Shown here piece by piece: positions 41,514-50,415 of a stretch of 64,000 nucleotides of DNA. Below the pieces are notes generated by a model. It had not been told where the DNA came from. It ran no database searches and saw only the letters and a list, made by a program, of their open reading frames with translations. The stretch is taken from assembly GCA_028279345.1 (NCBI GenBank), contig JANQNY010000034.1, forward strand, positions 1 through 64,000, in the 5' to 3' direction. Position 1 is the first letter of the stretch. Every line of letters starts with the position of its first letter. The stretch is from Geminicoccaceae bacterium (lineage in GTDB: Bacteria; Pseudomonadota; Alphaproteobacteria; Geminicoccales; Geminicoccaceae). Position numbers and translations under genes: made by a program.

Positions 41514-42779
41514 ATGCGTCGCGTTGTCGTCACCGGGTTGGGTCTCGTCACGCCGCTCGGCGACGGGGTCGACGCGAACTGGCGCCGCCTGACGGCGGGC
41601 GAGAGCGGCCTCCGCAAGATCGACCGGTTCGACGTCTCCGACCTACCGTCGCGCGTGGCAGGCCTTGTGCCTGGCCGCGACGACCCGGACGGGTTCGATC
41701 CCGACAGCTACATGCCCGCCAAGGAGCAGCGCAAGGTGGCGCTGTTCATCATCTACGCTATCGCTGCCGCCCAGCAGGCCGTCGTCGACGCAGGCTTGGA
41801 TGGTGAGCTGGATGAGGCCGAGCGCGAGCGCATCGGCGTCCAGATCGGCTCGGGCATCGGTGGCCTGCCAGAGATCTACGACACCTCGATCATTCTCGCC
41901 GAGAAGGGCCCGCGCCGTGTCAGCCCCTTCTTCATTCCCTCGGCGCTGATCAACCTCGCGTCCGGCAACGTCTCGATCCGCCACGGCTTCAAAGGGCCGA
42001 ACCACTCGGCCGTGACCGCTTGCGCCACCGGCGCGCACGCCATCGGCGATGCAGCGCGGCTCATTGCCTTGGATGACGCCGACGTCATGGTCGCCGGCGG
42101 GGCAGAGGCCGCTATGAGCCGCCTCGCCGTCGCGGGCTTCGCTGCAGCGCGCGCCCTCACCACGGGCTTCAATGACGAGCCCGAGCGTGCGTCACGTCCC
42201 TGGGACGAGGCGCGCGACGGGTTCACCATCGCCGAGGGCTCGGGGGTCGTCGTCCTGGAGGAGCGCGAGCGGGCGCTCGCCCGCGGTGCGCGGATCTACG
42301 CCGAGCTCACGGGCTATGGCCTCTCAGGCGACGCCTACCATATCACGGCGCCAGCCCCCAACGGCGACGGTGGTTTCCGCGCCATGCGGGGCGCGCTGGC
42401 GCGCGCGGGGCTCAAGACCCAGGACATCGACTACGTCAACGCCCATGGCACGTCGACGCCGTTGGGCGACGAGATCGAGCTGGGTGCTGTCAAGCGGCTG
42501 TTCGGCGAGCACGCCTACCGGCTTTCGATGTCGTCGACGAAGTCGGCGATCGGGCACCTCTTGGGCGCGGCAGGTGCTGTCGAGGCCATCTACACCATCC
42601 TTGCGCTCAAGACGGGCATCGTCCCACCCACGCGGAACCTCGACCGACCCTCCGAAGGCTGCGACCTCGACCTCGTGCCACACGAGGCGCGGCGTCGCGA
42701 GGTTCGAGCGGCGATGTCTAACGCGTTTGGTTTCGGCGGGACCAATTCGAGCTTGATCTTCGTCCAGCCCGACGCTTGA
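41514..42779 (+). CDS. fabF: 3-oxoacyl-ACP synthase II
   Basis: 421 aa condensing enzyme. Active-site cysteine in VTACATGAHAIGDAARLI, catalytic histidines in NAHGTSTPLGDEIE and MSSTKSAIGHLLGAAGAVEAI, and the C-terminal MSNAFGFGGTNSSLIF. Elongates acyl-ACP with malonyl-ACP. Separated from mltG by 10 bases. Confidence 0.98.
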   Translation: MRRVVVTGLGLVTPLGDGVDANWRRLTAGESGLRKIDRFDVSDLPSRVAGLVPGRDDPDGFDPDSYMPAKEQRKVALFIIYAIAAAQQAVVDAGLDGELDEAERERIGVQIGSGIGGLPEIYDTSIILAEKGPRRVSPFFIPSALINLASGNVSIRHGFKGPNHSAVTACATGAHAIGDAARLIALDDADVMVAGGAEAAMSRLAVAGFAAARALTTGFNDEPERASRPWDEARDGFTIAEGSGVVVLEERERALARGARIYAELTGYGLSGDAYHITAPAPNGDGGFRAMRGALARAGLKTQDIDYVNAHGTSTPLGDEIELGAVKRLFGEHAYRLSMSSTKSAIGHLLGAAGAVEAIYTILALKTGIVPPTRNLDRPSEGCDLDLVPHEARRREVRAAMSNAFGFGGTNSSLIFVQPDA

Positions 42780-42789
42780 GCATCGGTCG

Positions 42790-43791
42790 ATGCGAGTCTT
42801 GTCGCGCGTGTTCGGCTTTGCTGTTGGGATCTTCCTGCTCGCTGTCATGGGCGGGCTCATCGTGGCGATGGGGCTCTTCGCCGTCGATCGGCTGGCGATA
42901 GCGCCCGGTCCCTCGACTGAAACGACCAATGTCGTCGTCGAGCCGGGCTCTGGGGTTCGCGGTATCGCAGACGAACTCACCGCCGAAGGGGTCATCGGCA
43001 ATCCTTGGGTCTTCAAGATTCATGTGCGGCTCGAAGGTGTCGAGGATCGGCTGACGGCGGGCGAGTACGCCTTTCCCGCAGGGGTCAGCGTGGCGGAAAC
43101 GGTCCGCATGCTGCGCGAGCATGAGGTCGTGCAGAACCGCTTTACCGTCGTCGAGGGCTGGACCGTGCAGGAGGTGTTCGAGGCGCTAGAGGCCGAGCCG
43201 GAGCTCACCGGCGAGCTATCGGAGCCGCCGGCCGAAGGCACTCTCCTGCCCGATACCTACTTCTTTCAGCGCGGTGAGACGCGCGCTGAGCTCGTGGCGC
43301 GGATGCAGGCTGCCATGGAAGCGGAGCTCGATGCGGCCTGGGCCGCACGTGCTCCCGACCTACCGCTCGCGAGCCCTGAGGATGCGCTGACCCTTGCGTC
43401 CATCGTCGAGGAGGAGACCGGCGTCGACGCCGAGCGTGCCATCGTCGCCGGCGTTTTCGTGAACCGGCTCCGCCGTGGCATGCTCCTCCAGACCGATCCG
43501 ACAGTGATCTATGCGCTCACCAAGGGCGAGGCGCCGTTGGGGCGGTCGCTGCTCCGCGCCGATCTAGCGGTCGACGATCCCTACAACACCTACCGCTATG
43601 AGGGCCTGCCGCCAGGGCCCATCGCCAATCCGGGCCGGGCATCGATCCGCGCTGCGGTGCAGCCGGCCGCTACGCCCTACCTCTTCTTCGTTGCCGATGG
43701 TTCCGGCGGACATGCGTTCGCGCGGACGCTCGAGGAGCACAACGCCAATGTCCGAAGCTGGCGTCGGGTCCAGCAAGAGCAGGGCGGTTGA
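42790..43791 (+). CDS. mltG: Endolytic murein transglycosylase MltG
   Basis: 333 aa inner-membrane protein: one N-terminal helix (VFGFAVGIFLLAVMGGLIVAM), LysM-like SGVRGIADELTAEGVI, and the YceG catalytic domain with the Glu in LTLASIVEEETGVDAERAIVAGVFVNRLRRGMLLQTDPTVIYAL and the C-terminal DDPYNTYRYEGLPPGPIANPGRASIRAAVQP...YLFFVADG. Cleaves nascent glycan strands to end their growth. Its place after fabF is standard in alphaproteobacteria. Confidence 0.97.
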   Translation: MRVLSRVFGFAVGIFLLAVMGGLIVAMGLFAVDRLAIAPGPSTETTNVVVEPGSGVRGIADELTAEGVIGNPWVFKIHVRLEGVEDRLTAGEYAFPAGVSVAETVRMLREHEVVQNRFTVVEGWTVQEVFEALEAEPELTGELSEPPAEGTLLPDTYFFQRGETRAELVARMQAAMEAELDAAWAARAPDLPLASPEDALTLASIVEEETGVDAERAIVAGVFVNRLRRGMLLQTDPTVIYALTKGEAPLGRSLLRADLAVDDPYNTYRYEGLPPGPIANPGRASIRAAVQPAATPYLFFVADGSGGHAFARTLEEHNANVRSWRRVQQEQGG

Positions 43792-43858
43792 ACGCGTTTC
43801 GTCCACGACACGCGCAAGCGCGTCGCGCCGCGCGCTCGGGTTCGACACCGTAGCCGGC

Positions 43859-45037
43859 ATGAACCGGTGGCCGGCACTGCTTGCGGCGGCGGCCGTTCTC
43901 GTCGGGTGCGCTGGGCCGACGCCGCGCGATCCGGCCGTGGTCGCCGCGATCGAGACTGGAGCCGAGCGGTACGCAGCCGAGCGTCGTCAGCGCGAGGACG
44001 AGAGCCTGCAGACGTTCATCGAGCGCTTCGAGGCGGTGGCGCGCGGTGAAACGCCGGACAACACGTTCGATGCGCTGCTGTTCTCTGGTGGCGCCGAATG
44101 GGGGGCCTTCGGCGCCGGCTATACGGCGCAGTGGGCGGAACTCGGTGAGGCGGCGGCGGTCCCCATGCCCGCGTTCGACTTCATCGGCGGCATCAGCACC
44201 GGCGCGCTCATGGCCGCCTATGTCGCCAGTGGCAAGTCCGAGCGCTACGCTTCGCTCGAAGAGTTCTATCGCAACGTCTCGCCCGATTGGATCGAGATGC
44301 GGCCGCTCTTGAGCCTGCTCTCCAAGCGGACGATCTCGCTCGTCGACAACGAGGGCGTTCGAGAGCAGGTGGCAATGGCCGTCGACGATGCGCTCATCAC
44401 CGATCTGCGGCAGGCGCATGCCGAAGGCCTTCAGGTCGCCGTGGGCACCGTCAATCTCGACTATGGCGGCCGGCGCTATTGGGACGTGGCCAAGATCGCC
44501 GCCGAGAACCCGGAGCCCAAGGAGCGCATCGTCGACGTCCTCATGGCGGCGACGTCGATCGCGGGCGTTTTTCCCCCGGTCGAGATTGACGGCGCGCTCT
44601 ATGGCGACCTCGGCTATGTCGAGGGCATTCCCGCGTTTCAGGGTCGTGGACTGCCCGCGTTCGAAGAGCTTTGGCGGCAACGCAACGGCGATACGCTGCC
44701 GCCGCTCATGCGGCTCTGGCTCGTCTACAACATCGCCATCGGTGTCGTGCCCGAACCCGTCGAGTTGAGCCTCGTGCCGATCGCGCTGAGTGGCTACGAC
44801 GCCCTGGTGCAGGCGACGTTCACGAACCCCGTCAACACTGCGCTCCTGCTCGAGCGCGTCACCGCAGAGACGCGAACGCCCGAGATCGAAGTGCGCTGGA
44901 TCGGCATTCCACCCGACTTCGAGCCCCCCGAGGACTCGGTGCCATTCGACCCCAAGACGGCGAACCCACTGGCCGATATCGGCCGCGAGATGGCCCGCCT
45001 GCCCGACGGTGGCTGGCGTCGCGATCCGCCGGACTGA
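43859..45037 (+). CDS. Patatin-like phospholipase, predicted lipoprotein
   Basis: 392 aa from ATG 43859. A short signal peptide ends in the lipobox LVGC (Cys about 18), so it is membrane-anchored. The patatin fold is indicated by the glycine-rich LLFSGGAEWGAFGAG (oxyanion hole), the nucleophile elbow GGISTGAL (G-x-S-x-G) and IDGALYGDLGYVEGIP, where the dyad Asp sits in D-L-G instead of the usual D-G-G/A. MAATSIAGVFPPVEI is also typical. Probably a lipid acyl hydrolase acting on the inner face of the outer membrane. Frame extension upstream overlaps mltG and is not used. Confidence 0.88.
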   Translation: MNRWPALLAAAAVLVGCAGPTPRDPAVVAAIETGAERYAAERRQREDESLQTFIERFEAVARGETPDNTFDALLFSGGAEWGAFGAGYTAQWAELGEAAAVPMPAFDFIGGISTGALMAAYVASGKSERYASLEEFYRNVSPDWIEMRPLLSLLSKRTISLVDNEGVREQVAMAVDDALITDLRQAHAEGLQVAVGTVNLDYGGRRYWDVAKIAAENPEPKERIVDVLMAATSIAGVFPPVEIDGALYGDLGYVEGIPAFQGRGLPAFEELWRQRNGDTLPPLMRLWLVYNIAIGVVPEPVELSLVPIALSGYDALVQATFTNPVNTALLLERVTAETRTPEIEVRWIGIPPDFEPPEDSVPFDPKTANPLADIGREMARLPDGGWRRDPPD

Positions 45038-45120
45038 CCGGCGGTAAGCTCAACGTTCGTCCGTTGACCCGGAGCCCTTTTCGGTCTTAGGCGGCCGCAG
45101 CACATCGCGGCGGCAGGACC

Positions 45121-46197
45121 ATGGGCTGTTCGATCGGAAGCATTTCGTTGTTCATGGGGCCGCACACGCTGGGCGCGCCCGACGACCTGGAAGACGTGAT
45201 CGTCACGTTCATCGGTGGCGCGAAGGAGAGCCTTGCGGTCGCGGTGCAGGAGCTCGAATCCGAGCCGATCGCGCGGGCCATCGTCGCCGCCCGGCAGCGC
45301 GGCGTCCGCATTCGCATGGTGCTGGAAGGCGACTATCTCATCGCGCACCGGCCCGCCGCCGACCCGTTCGACATGGAGGAGATGGAAAGGCACGACCCCA
45401 ACCGGGCGCTTATCGCTGCCCTATGGCGCGCCGGGATCGACGTGCGCACCGACTACAACCCGAAGATCTTCCATCAGAAGTTCATCATCCGCGACATCGA
45501 AGGCGACGCGCGGCTCTTGACGGGCTCGACCAACTTCACGCTGACGGGCACGCACGCCAACCTCAACCACGTCGTCGTTTTCGATGGAAAGCGGATGGCA
45601 GACGCCTACCAGAAGGAGTTCGACGAGATCTGGACCGGCACCTTCGGCCGGGCGCGCAGCCGGCACGAGCCTCATCCGCCCGAGCCGCGGCTGGCGGGCG
45701 TGGCGCTCAAGGTGGTCTTCGCCCCGGACCACATGCCCGAGATGGAGATCATGAAGCAGATGCTGAAGGCGCGCGAGCGCATCGACTTCGCGATCTTCAC
45801 CTTCGCCCAGTCCTCAGGCATCGACGATGCGATGATCGCCCTCGCGCGGACGGGGCTCAAGGTGCGCGGCATCGCCGATGCCCGCCAGGGCAATCAGGGC
45901 TGGGCCGCCTCGCGCCCGCTGCACGAGAACGGTGTCGACTTCTTCCTGGCGAGCCGAGACGCAGGCGATGTCGGCAAGCTGCACCACAAGCTGATGGTGA
46001 TTGACGGCCAGGTGCTGATCGTCGGCAGCTTCAACTACACCGAGCCCGCGAACATGCTGAACGACGAGAACATCGTCGTGATTGGCGATCTCGAGGAAAC
46101 GCGGCCGGAGAGCATCGAGCGCCAGAGACAACTGGGCGCCTTTGCCCTTGCCGAGATCGACCGCATCATCGACCGACACGGTGCCTTGCTCGACTAG
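45121..46197 (+). CDS. Phospholipase D-like protein with two HKD motifs
   Basis: 358 aa with two PLDc modules. First HKD: FHQKFIIRDIEGDARLLTGSTNFT; second: LHHKLMVIDGQVLIVGSFNYT. Both have H-x-K-x4-D and the following G-S-x-N-[FY]-T. N-terminal module has VAVQELESEPIARAIVAARQRGVRIRMVLEG, with no signal peptide evident. Could be a phospholipase D, nuclease (Nuc-like) or cardiolipin synthase-like enzyme; the lack of membrane helices argues against Cls. ATG follows AGGA. Monocistronic. Confidence 0.88.
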   Translation: MGCSIGSISLFMGPHTLGAPDDLEDVIVTFIGGAKESLAVAVQELESEPIARAIVAARQRGVRIRMVLEGDYLIAHRPAADPFDMEEMERHDPNRALIAALWRAGIDVRTDYNPKIFHQKFIIRDIEGDARLLTGSTNFTLTGTHANLNHVVVFDGKRMADAYQKEFDEIWTGTFGRARSRHEPHPPEPRLAGVALKVVFAPDHMPEMEIMKQMLKARERIDFAIFTFAQSSGIDDAMIALARTGLKVRGIADARQGNQGWAASRPLHENGVDFFLASRDAGDVGKLHHKLMVIDGQVLIVGSFNYTEPANMLNDENIVVIGDLEETRPESIERQRQLGAFALAEIDRIIDRHGALLD

Positions 46198-46225
46198 ACG
46201 TCGGGGCTGAAGTTGAGGGTGGCGT

Positions 46226-46870
46226 ATGGCCGGTTGCGGCTGCGGCGAAGGCAAGGTGTTCGACGGCCTTTCGCGTGCCTATCGCCGTGCGCTCTGGCTC
46301 GTCATCACCATCAACGCGTCGATGTTCGTGGTCGAGATGGCGGCCGGCGCGCTCGCCGGCTCCCAGGCGCTCAAGGCGGACGCGCTCGACTTCCTAGGCG
46401 ACACGCTGACCTACGGTATCAGCTTGTGGGTCATCGGCATGCCGCTCGGCGTGCGGGCGACGGCCGCCCTCTTCAAGGGCGTGAGCCTCGCGCTCATGGG
46501 GCTCTGGGTGTTTGGGTCTACCGCCTATCAGGTGCTCGTGCTGGGCGTGCCGGACGCTCCGATCATGGGTGCCATCGGCTTCCTCGCGCTCGCCGCCAAC
46601 GTCGCCAGCGTCCTGATCTTGATGCGCTACCGCGACGGCGACGCCAATGTGCGCTCGGTCTGGCTTTGCAGCCGCAACGACGCCATCGGCAATGTCGCGG
46701 TCCTGGGCGCCGCCGCCGGCGTGTTCCTCACCGGCACCGCCTGGCCCGACCTCGTGGTAGCCGCCGCGATGGCCGCCCTCTTCTCCTGGTCGGCGGCGCA
46801 AATCATCCAGCAGGCCCTTAGAGAGTGGGCGGGGCGCCTCAGGGCCAGAGCGTTGCCAGATCGAACGTGA
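46226..46870 (+). CDS. Short CDF-type cation transporter
   Basis: 214 aa, six membrane helices, without the C-terminal cytoplasmic metal-sensing domain of normal cation diffusion facilitators. N-terminus MAGCGCGEGKVF holds a C-x-C. Helix 2 has KADALDFLGDTLTYGISL (D-x2-D/D motif); helix 5 reads LCSRNDAIGNVAVLG, where the canonical H-D-x3-D becomes N-D-x3-N. The altered site suggests a different metal preference or reduced zinc binding. Similar short proteins are simply called cation transporters. Its end overlaps the convergent Uma2 gene by 32 bases. Confidence 0.87.
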   Translation: MAGCGCGEGKVFDGLSRAYRRALWLVITINASMFVVEMAAGALAGSQALKADALDFLGDTLTYGISLWVIGMPLGVRATAALFKGVSLALMGLWVFGSTAYQVLVLGVPDAPIMGAIGFLALAANVASVLILMRYRDGDANVRSVWLCSRNDAIGNVAVLGAAAGVFLTGTAWPDLVVAAAMAALFSWSAAQIIQQALREWAGRLRARALPDRT

Positions 46871-47399
46871 TCGCGTCGAATGGTGGCAGCGAGACGTCAG
46901 CATCGCCCACAAGCGCCACCAGCAACCGCCAGCGCCGCTCGTCGAGCACGAAGGCCTCCAGCGTCGGCGCATCGGGTTCGACGAGCCAGAGGTGAGCGAC
47001 GCCGAAGTCGGCATAGATCTGTCGCTTCGCGCCAAGGTCGAGGGCGCGAGTCGACGGCGAGAGGATCTCGCAAACCCAATCGGGCGCTACCTCGAACCAC
47101 GCCGTCTCCGGCAGGTCGGGCTGTCGCTCCCGGCACCAAACGGCGACGTCGGGGACGAGCACCTGCTCAGCGAGATGCAGTTCGGGCTCGTCGAGGATCC
47201 ACCATCCGCCCGGCCCTCCGTCGCCGAAGCGGAACGGTGGTCCCAGCTTCATGCCAAGGCCCGATCCTACGTTTGTGTGCCGAGGCGCCGGGCGCGGATG
47301 GAGATGCAAGGCACCGCGGACGATCTCGGCCACCATGTGCGGCGGCGGGTTGAGGACGTCCTGGTAGGTCGCGGGGCGCTTTGGGGTCTCGTTGGACAT
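46839..47399 (-). CDS. Uma2 family (DUF820) PD-(D/E)xK endonuclease-like protein
   Basis: 186 aa. Starts ATYQDVLNPPPHMVAEIVRGALHLHPRP, as Uma2 proteins do. The nuclease core is visible: LVPDVAVW (Asp), VCEILSPSTRALDLGAKRQIYADFGVAHLWLVEP with E...K of the PD-(D/E)xK site. Uma2 proteins are numerous in cyanobacteria and scattered elsewhere, of unproven biological role, often linked with mobile DNA. Reverse strand, adjoining the broken AbiJ-type gene upstream. Confidence 0.92.
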   Translation of the reverse strand: MSNETPKRPATYQDVLNPPPHMVAEIVRGALHLHPRPAPRHTNVGSGLGMKLGPPFRFGDGGPGGWWILDEPELHLAEQVLVPDVAVWCRERQPDLPETAWFEVAPDWVCEILSPSTRALDLGAKRQIYADFGVAHLWLVEPDAPTLEAFVLDERRWRLLVALVGDADVSLPPFDAITFDLATLWP

Positions 47400-47463
47400 C
47401 GAACGCTCACTCGGCGTGCGGAGCCCGTATCAGCTTGTGCACTCTTGCAACGACGACGCCAGC

Positions 47464-48345
47464 CTAATCTTGGAGGAGTGACGCTTTACGACCCTTACCG
47501 ACCAGATATGAGCAAAATGACGCGCAAGCACCTATCATGAATAGGGCATCAATCTCGTCTACTCTGGGTTTATCGTCGTCGATCAGCGCGTGTCGGATAC
47601 CCTGTTCAGAGTTGGAATAAGCATATATCTTCTCCAGGCCTTCCTTAAATTACGGATTGATATCGGTCGCACTGCTCAACCGCTTTAACGCAGGCCCGAG
47701 GGTCGATGACGCAGCTTGATCGAGATTTCGAGCAGTTGATTCTACGGCATGAACGCTCTCCCTAATTGCAGCTGCGTACACCCGACGATTAAAACTTTGA
47801 ATTGCTGCATCAAGGTGGGACTTGGCTCCGGTCAAACGAGCGGCTTCTATACTGGTAAGGGCTTCCTGGAGCATGCGACCCTCTTCCTCTGTCGCGGCTG
47901 GTGCGATCGTCTTCTGATCCGCGCCAATGATGTACGCCGCACAGTGTTCATCGAGAATATGCCCAATCTCCAGCTCCAAAGAATAGGGTTTGTCCGGGTG
48001 ACGAATGCAAAATTGCAAGAAGTCAAGAACATCATAATATTCTTTTTCCAAGAAAAGCGTCTTGTATCTTACTTTAAGGTTAGCCAAAAGATTGTCAAAT
48101 TCGTCGACGGGAAGAAATTTAATGTTAGTTTCAAAATCATAGATAATATTATTCCATTCCCCAAAGACTCTTCTTTTTCCGGAGGCGTAGCCCGCGCTCT
48201 CATCTAACTTTTCAAAAAAGAGACTCCAGAGCTGATTGCGCAGGGGTATGCTTAGCTCGCCCAGGCCCAGCCTTGTCGGCATCGGCGCTATGCCTTGGGA
48301 GCGAGAAAAAGTCTGCATGGATTTGTTGTAGAACAAGCGTGCCAT
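47464..48345 (-). pseudogene. AbiJ N-terminal-domain (NTD4-type) abortive-infection gene, broken by one stop codon
   Basis: The frame from ATG 48345 (or ATG 48318, FSRSQGIAPMPTRLGL) reads as an AbiJ-NTD4 type protein: LRNQLWSLFFEKLDE, DVLDFLQFCIRHPD, RRVYAAAIRESVHAVESTARNL. It meets TAA at 47650-47652 after ATDINP. In the same frame beyond the stop the typical C-terminus continues, FKEGLEKIYAYSNSEQG, IRHALIDDD, VDEIDALFMIGACASFCSYL, to a TAG at 47464-47466. So one nonsense codon splits a 293-residue protein into 231 + 61 residues. The gene is far more A/T-rich than its neighbours, implying recent transfer. A sequencing error is possible. Confidence 0.82.
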
Positions 48346-48371
48346 GAAAATAACTCTGCATTCGCGTATGT

Positions 48372-49418
48372 CTACGCCACCGCCGCCGGCGCCTTGGCCT
48401 TCGCGGCGGCCACCTCAGCCTCCAGCCGGCCTTCCTCCACCGCATGGCAGCGCACGTCGCGTTCGCCGATGTGGACCGGCAGCGGCGTCTCTGTGCGGCA
48501 CCGCTCGTTGGCGAAGGGGCAGCGGGGGTGGAAGTGGCAGCCAGGGGGTGGGGCGATGGGGCTCGGCACTTCGCCGGCGACCGGGATGCGCTTCTTCCCG
48601 GTCATCTCGAGGTCCGGGATCGCGTCCAGCAGCATGCGCGTATAGGGGTGCTGCGGGTCCCTGAAGATCTCACGCGCGGGGCCGACCTCGACCAGTCGGC
48701 CCAGGTACATCACGCCCAGATAATCGGAGATGTGGTAGACGACCGCCAGGTCGTGGCTGATGAAGAGATAGGAGAGACCCAGCTCGGTCTGCAGGTCCTT
48801 CATCAGGTTCAGAATCTGCGCCTGCACCGAGACGTCGAGCGCCGAAGTGGGCTCGTCGCAGACCAGAAACTCGGGGTTCGAGGCGAGCGCGCGTGCGATC
48901 GAGATGCGCTGCCGCTGACCGCCCGAAAACTCGTGCGGGAACTTCTCGCCGTCCTTGGCCGAGAGCCGCACCTGCTCCAACAGCTCGCCCACACGGCGCG
49001 CGATGGCGGTGTCGTCGCTCATGAGCCCGTGCGCGCGGATGGGTTCCGCGATGATATCGAGGACGCGCCAGCGCGGGTTGAGGCTCGCATAGGGGTCCTG
49101 GAAGATCATCTGGAAGCGGCGTCGGAGCTTTGCCATCTCGGCGCGGCCCTGCACCTGGGCCATGTCGTGGCCGTCGAACACCACCTTGCCTTCGGTGGGC
49201 GTGTAGAGCCCGACCACCAGCCGCGCGACCGTCGACTTGCCACAGCCGCTCTCGCCGACGAGGCTCACCGTCTTGCCCTTCGGAATCTCGAAGCTCACGC
49301 CGTCGACGGCCCTCAGATAGGTTCGCCCTTCGCCGTGGAGTAGGCGCCTGAGGATCGGCGCCGACACGTCGAACGCCTTCGACAGGCCGTCCACCTGCAA
49401 GATCGGCGGCGCGCTCAT
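48372..49418 (-). CDS. dppF: Di/oligopeptide ABC transporter ATP-binding protein (DppF type)
   Basis: 348 aa ABC ATPase: Walker A GESGCGKSTVARL, Q-loop MIFQDPYASLNPRW, signature EFSGGQRQRISIARAL, Walker B EFLVCDEPTSALDVS, H-loop LFISHDLAVV. C-terminal oligopeptide-transporter domain HPYTRMLLDAIPD with the CHFHPRCPFANERC cysteine cluster that binds an iron-sulfur centre in some members. Last gene of the dpp operon; its ATG overlaps the dppD stop (ATGA). Confidence 0.95.
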   Translation of the reverse strand: MSAPPILQVDGLSKAFDVSAPILRRLLHGEGRTYLRAVDGVSFEIPKGKTVSLVGESGCGKSTVARLVVGLYTPTEGKVVFDGHDMAQVQGRAEMAKLRRRFQMIFQDPYASLNPRWRVLDIIAEPIRAHGLMSDDTAIARRVGELLEQVRLSAKDGEKFPHEFSGGQRQRISIARALASNPEFLVCDEPTSALDVSVQAQILNLMKDLQTELGLSYLFISHDLAVVYHISDYLGVMYLGRLVEVGPAREIFRDPQHPYTRMLLDAIPDLEMTGKKRIPVAGEVPSPIAPPPGCHFHPRCPFANERCRTETPLPVHIGERDVRCHAVEEGRLEAEVAAAKAKAPAAVA

Positions 49419-50407
49419 TCGGCGGCCTCGGCATGGGCGGTGTCATGCAGCCAGCAGGCAGCCCGCGAGGCGCCCGCCTGCATCAGCTCGGGGCGCTGCT
49501 TGTCGCAGCGGCCGAAGCGCTTGGGGCAGCGCGGGTGGAAGGCGCAGCCCGTCGGGATCTCGGTGAGCCTGGGCATCGAGCCCTCGATCTGGGTAAGCCG
49601 CGCGAGGTCGTGGCCGACGACCGGGATCGAGCCCATCAGCCCTTCGGTGTAGGGGTGCTTCGCGTTTCTGATGACCTCCGCGACGGGGCCGATCTCGGCG
49701 ATACGGCCGGCATACATGACGGCCACCCGGTCGGCCGTTTCGGCGATGACGCCCATGTCATGGGTGATGAGCATGACGGCAGCACCATGCTCCTCGCAGA
49801 GCCGCTTCAGGAGCTTGATGATCTGCGCCTGGATCGAGACGTCGAGCGCTGTCGTCGGCTCGTCGGCGATGATCATCCGCGGGTTGACGCAAAGGGCCAA
49901 CGCGATGACCACGCGCTGGCGCATGCCGCCCGAGAATTGGTGCGGGTACTGGTCGATGCGGACGTCGGCGGCGGGGATGCCGACCTCGCCCAGGAGGTCG
50001 ATCGCGTGCTTGCGCGCCTGGGTCTCGGTCAACTCCTGATGCGTCATGATGGTCTCGGTCAGCTGACGGCCGACCGTGTAGAGCGGATTGAGCGAGGTGA
50101 GCGGGTCTTGGAACACCATGCCGATGCGCTTACCGCGCACCCGGCGCATCTGCTCCGCGGTCAGATTGTCGATCCGCTCTCCGTCCAGCCAGACCTCGCC
50201 GCCGGCGATGCGGCCGGGCGGCTCGAGGAGGCGGATGATCGCCGTGCCGGTGATCGATTTGCCCGCGCCCGACTCACCGACGACGCCGAGCACTTCGCCC
50301 TCGCCCACCTGGAACGAGACGTCGTCGACGGCGGTGAGCGTGCCGCGCCGGGTCGGGAACTCGACCCGCAGGTTCCTGACATCGAGGACGGGGCGCTTGT
50401 CGGCCAC
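49415..50407 (-). CDS. dppD: Di/oligopeptide ABC transporter ATP-binding protein (DppD type)
   Basis: 330 aa from GTG 50407. Walker A GESGAGKSITGTA, MVFQDPLTSLNPLYTVGRQL, signature QFSGGMRQRVVIALAL, Walker B MIIADEPTTALDVSIQAQI, HDMGVIAETADR, and the C-terminal HPYTEGLMGSIP with CAFHPRCPKRFGRC. Partner ATPase of DppF. Starts nine bases after the dppC stop on this strand. Confidence 0.95.
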   Translation of the reverse strand: MADKRPVLDVRNLRVEFPTRRGTLTAVDDVSFQVGEGEVLGVVGESGAGKSITGTAIIRLLEPPGRIAGGEVWLDGERIDNLTAEQMRRVRGKRIGMVFQDPLTSLNPLYTVGRQLTETIMTHQELTETQARKHAIDLLGEVGIPAADVRIDQYPHQFSGGMRQRVVIALALCVNPRMIIADEPTTALDVSIQAQIIKLLKRLCEEHGAAVMLITHDMGVIAETADRVAVMYAGRIAEIGPVAEVIRNAKHPYTEGLMGSIPVVGHDLARLTQIEGSMPRLTEIPTGCAFHPRCPKRFGRCDKQRPELMQAGASRAACWLHDTAHAEAAE

Positions 50408-50415
50408 GGGCGGTC

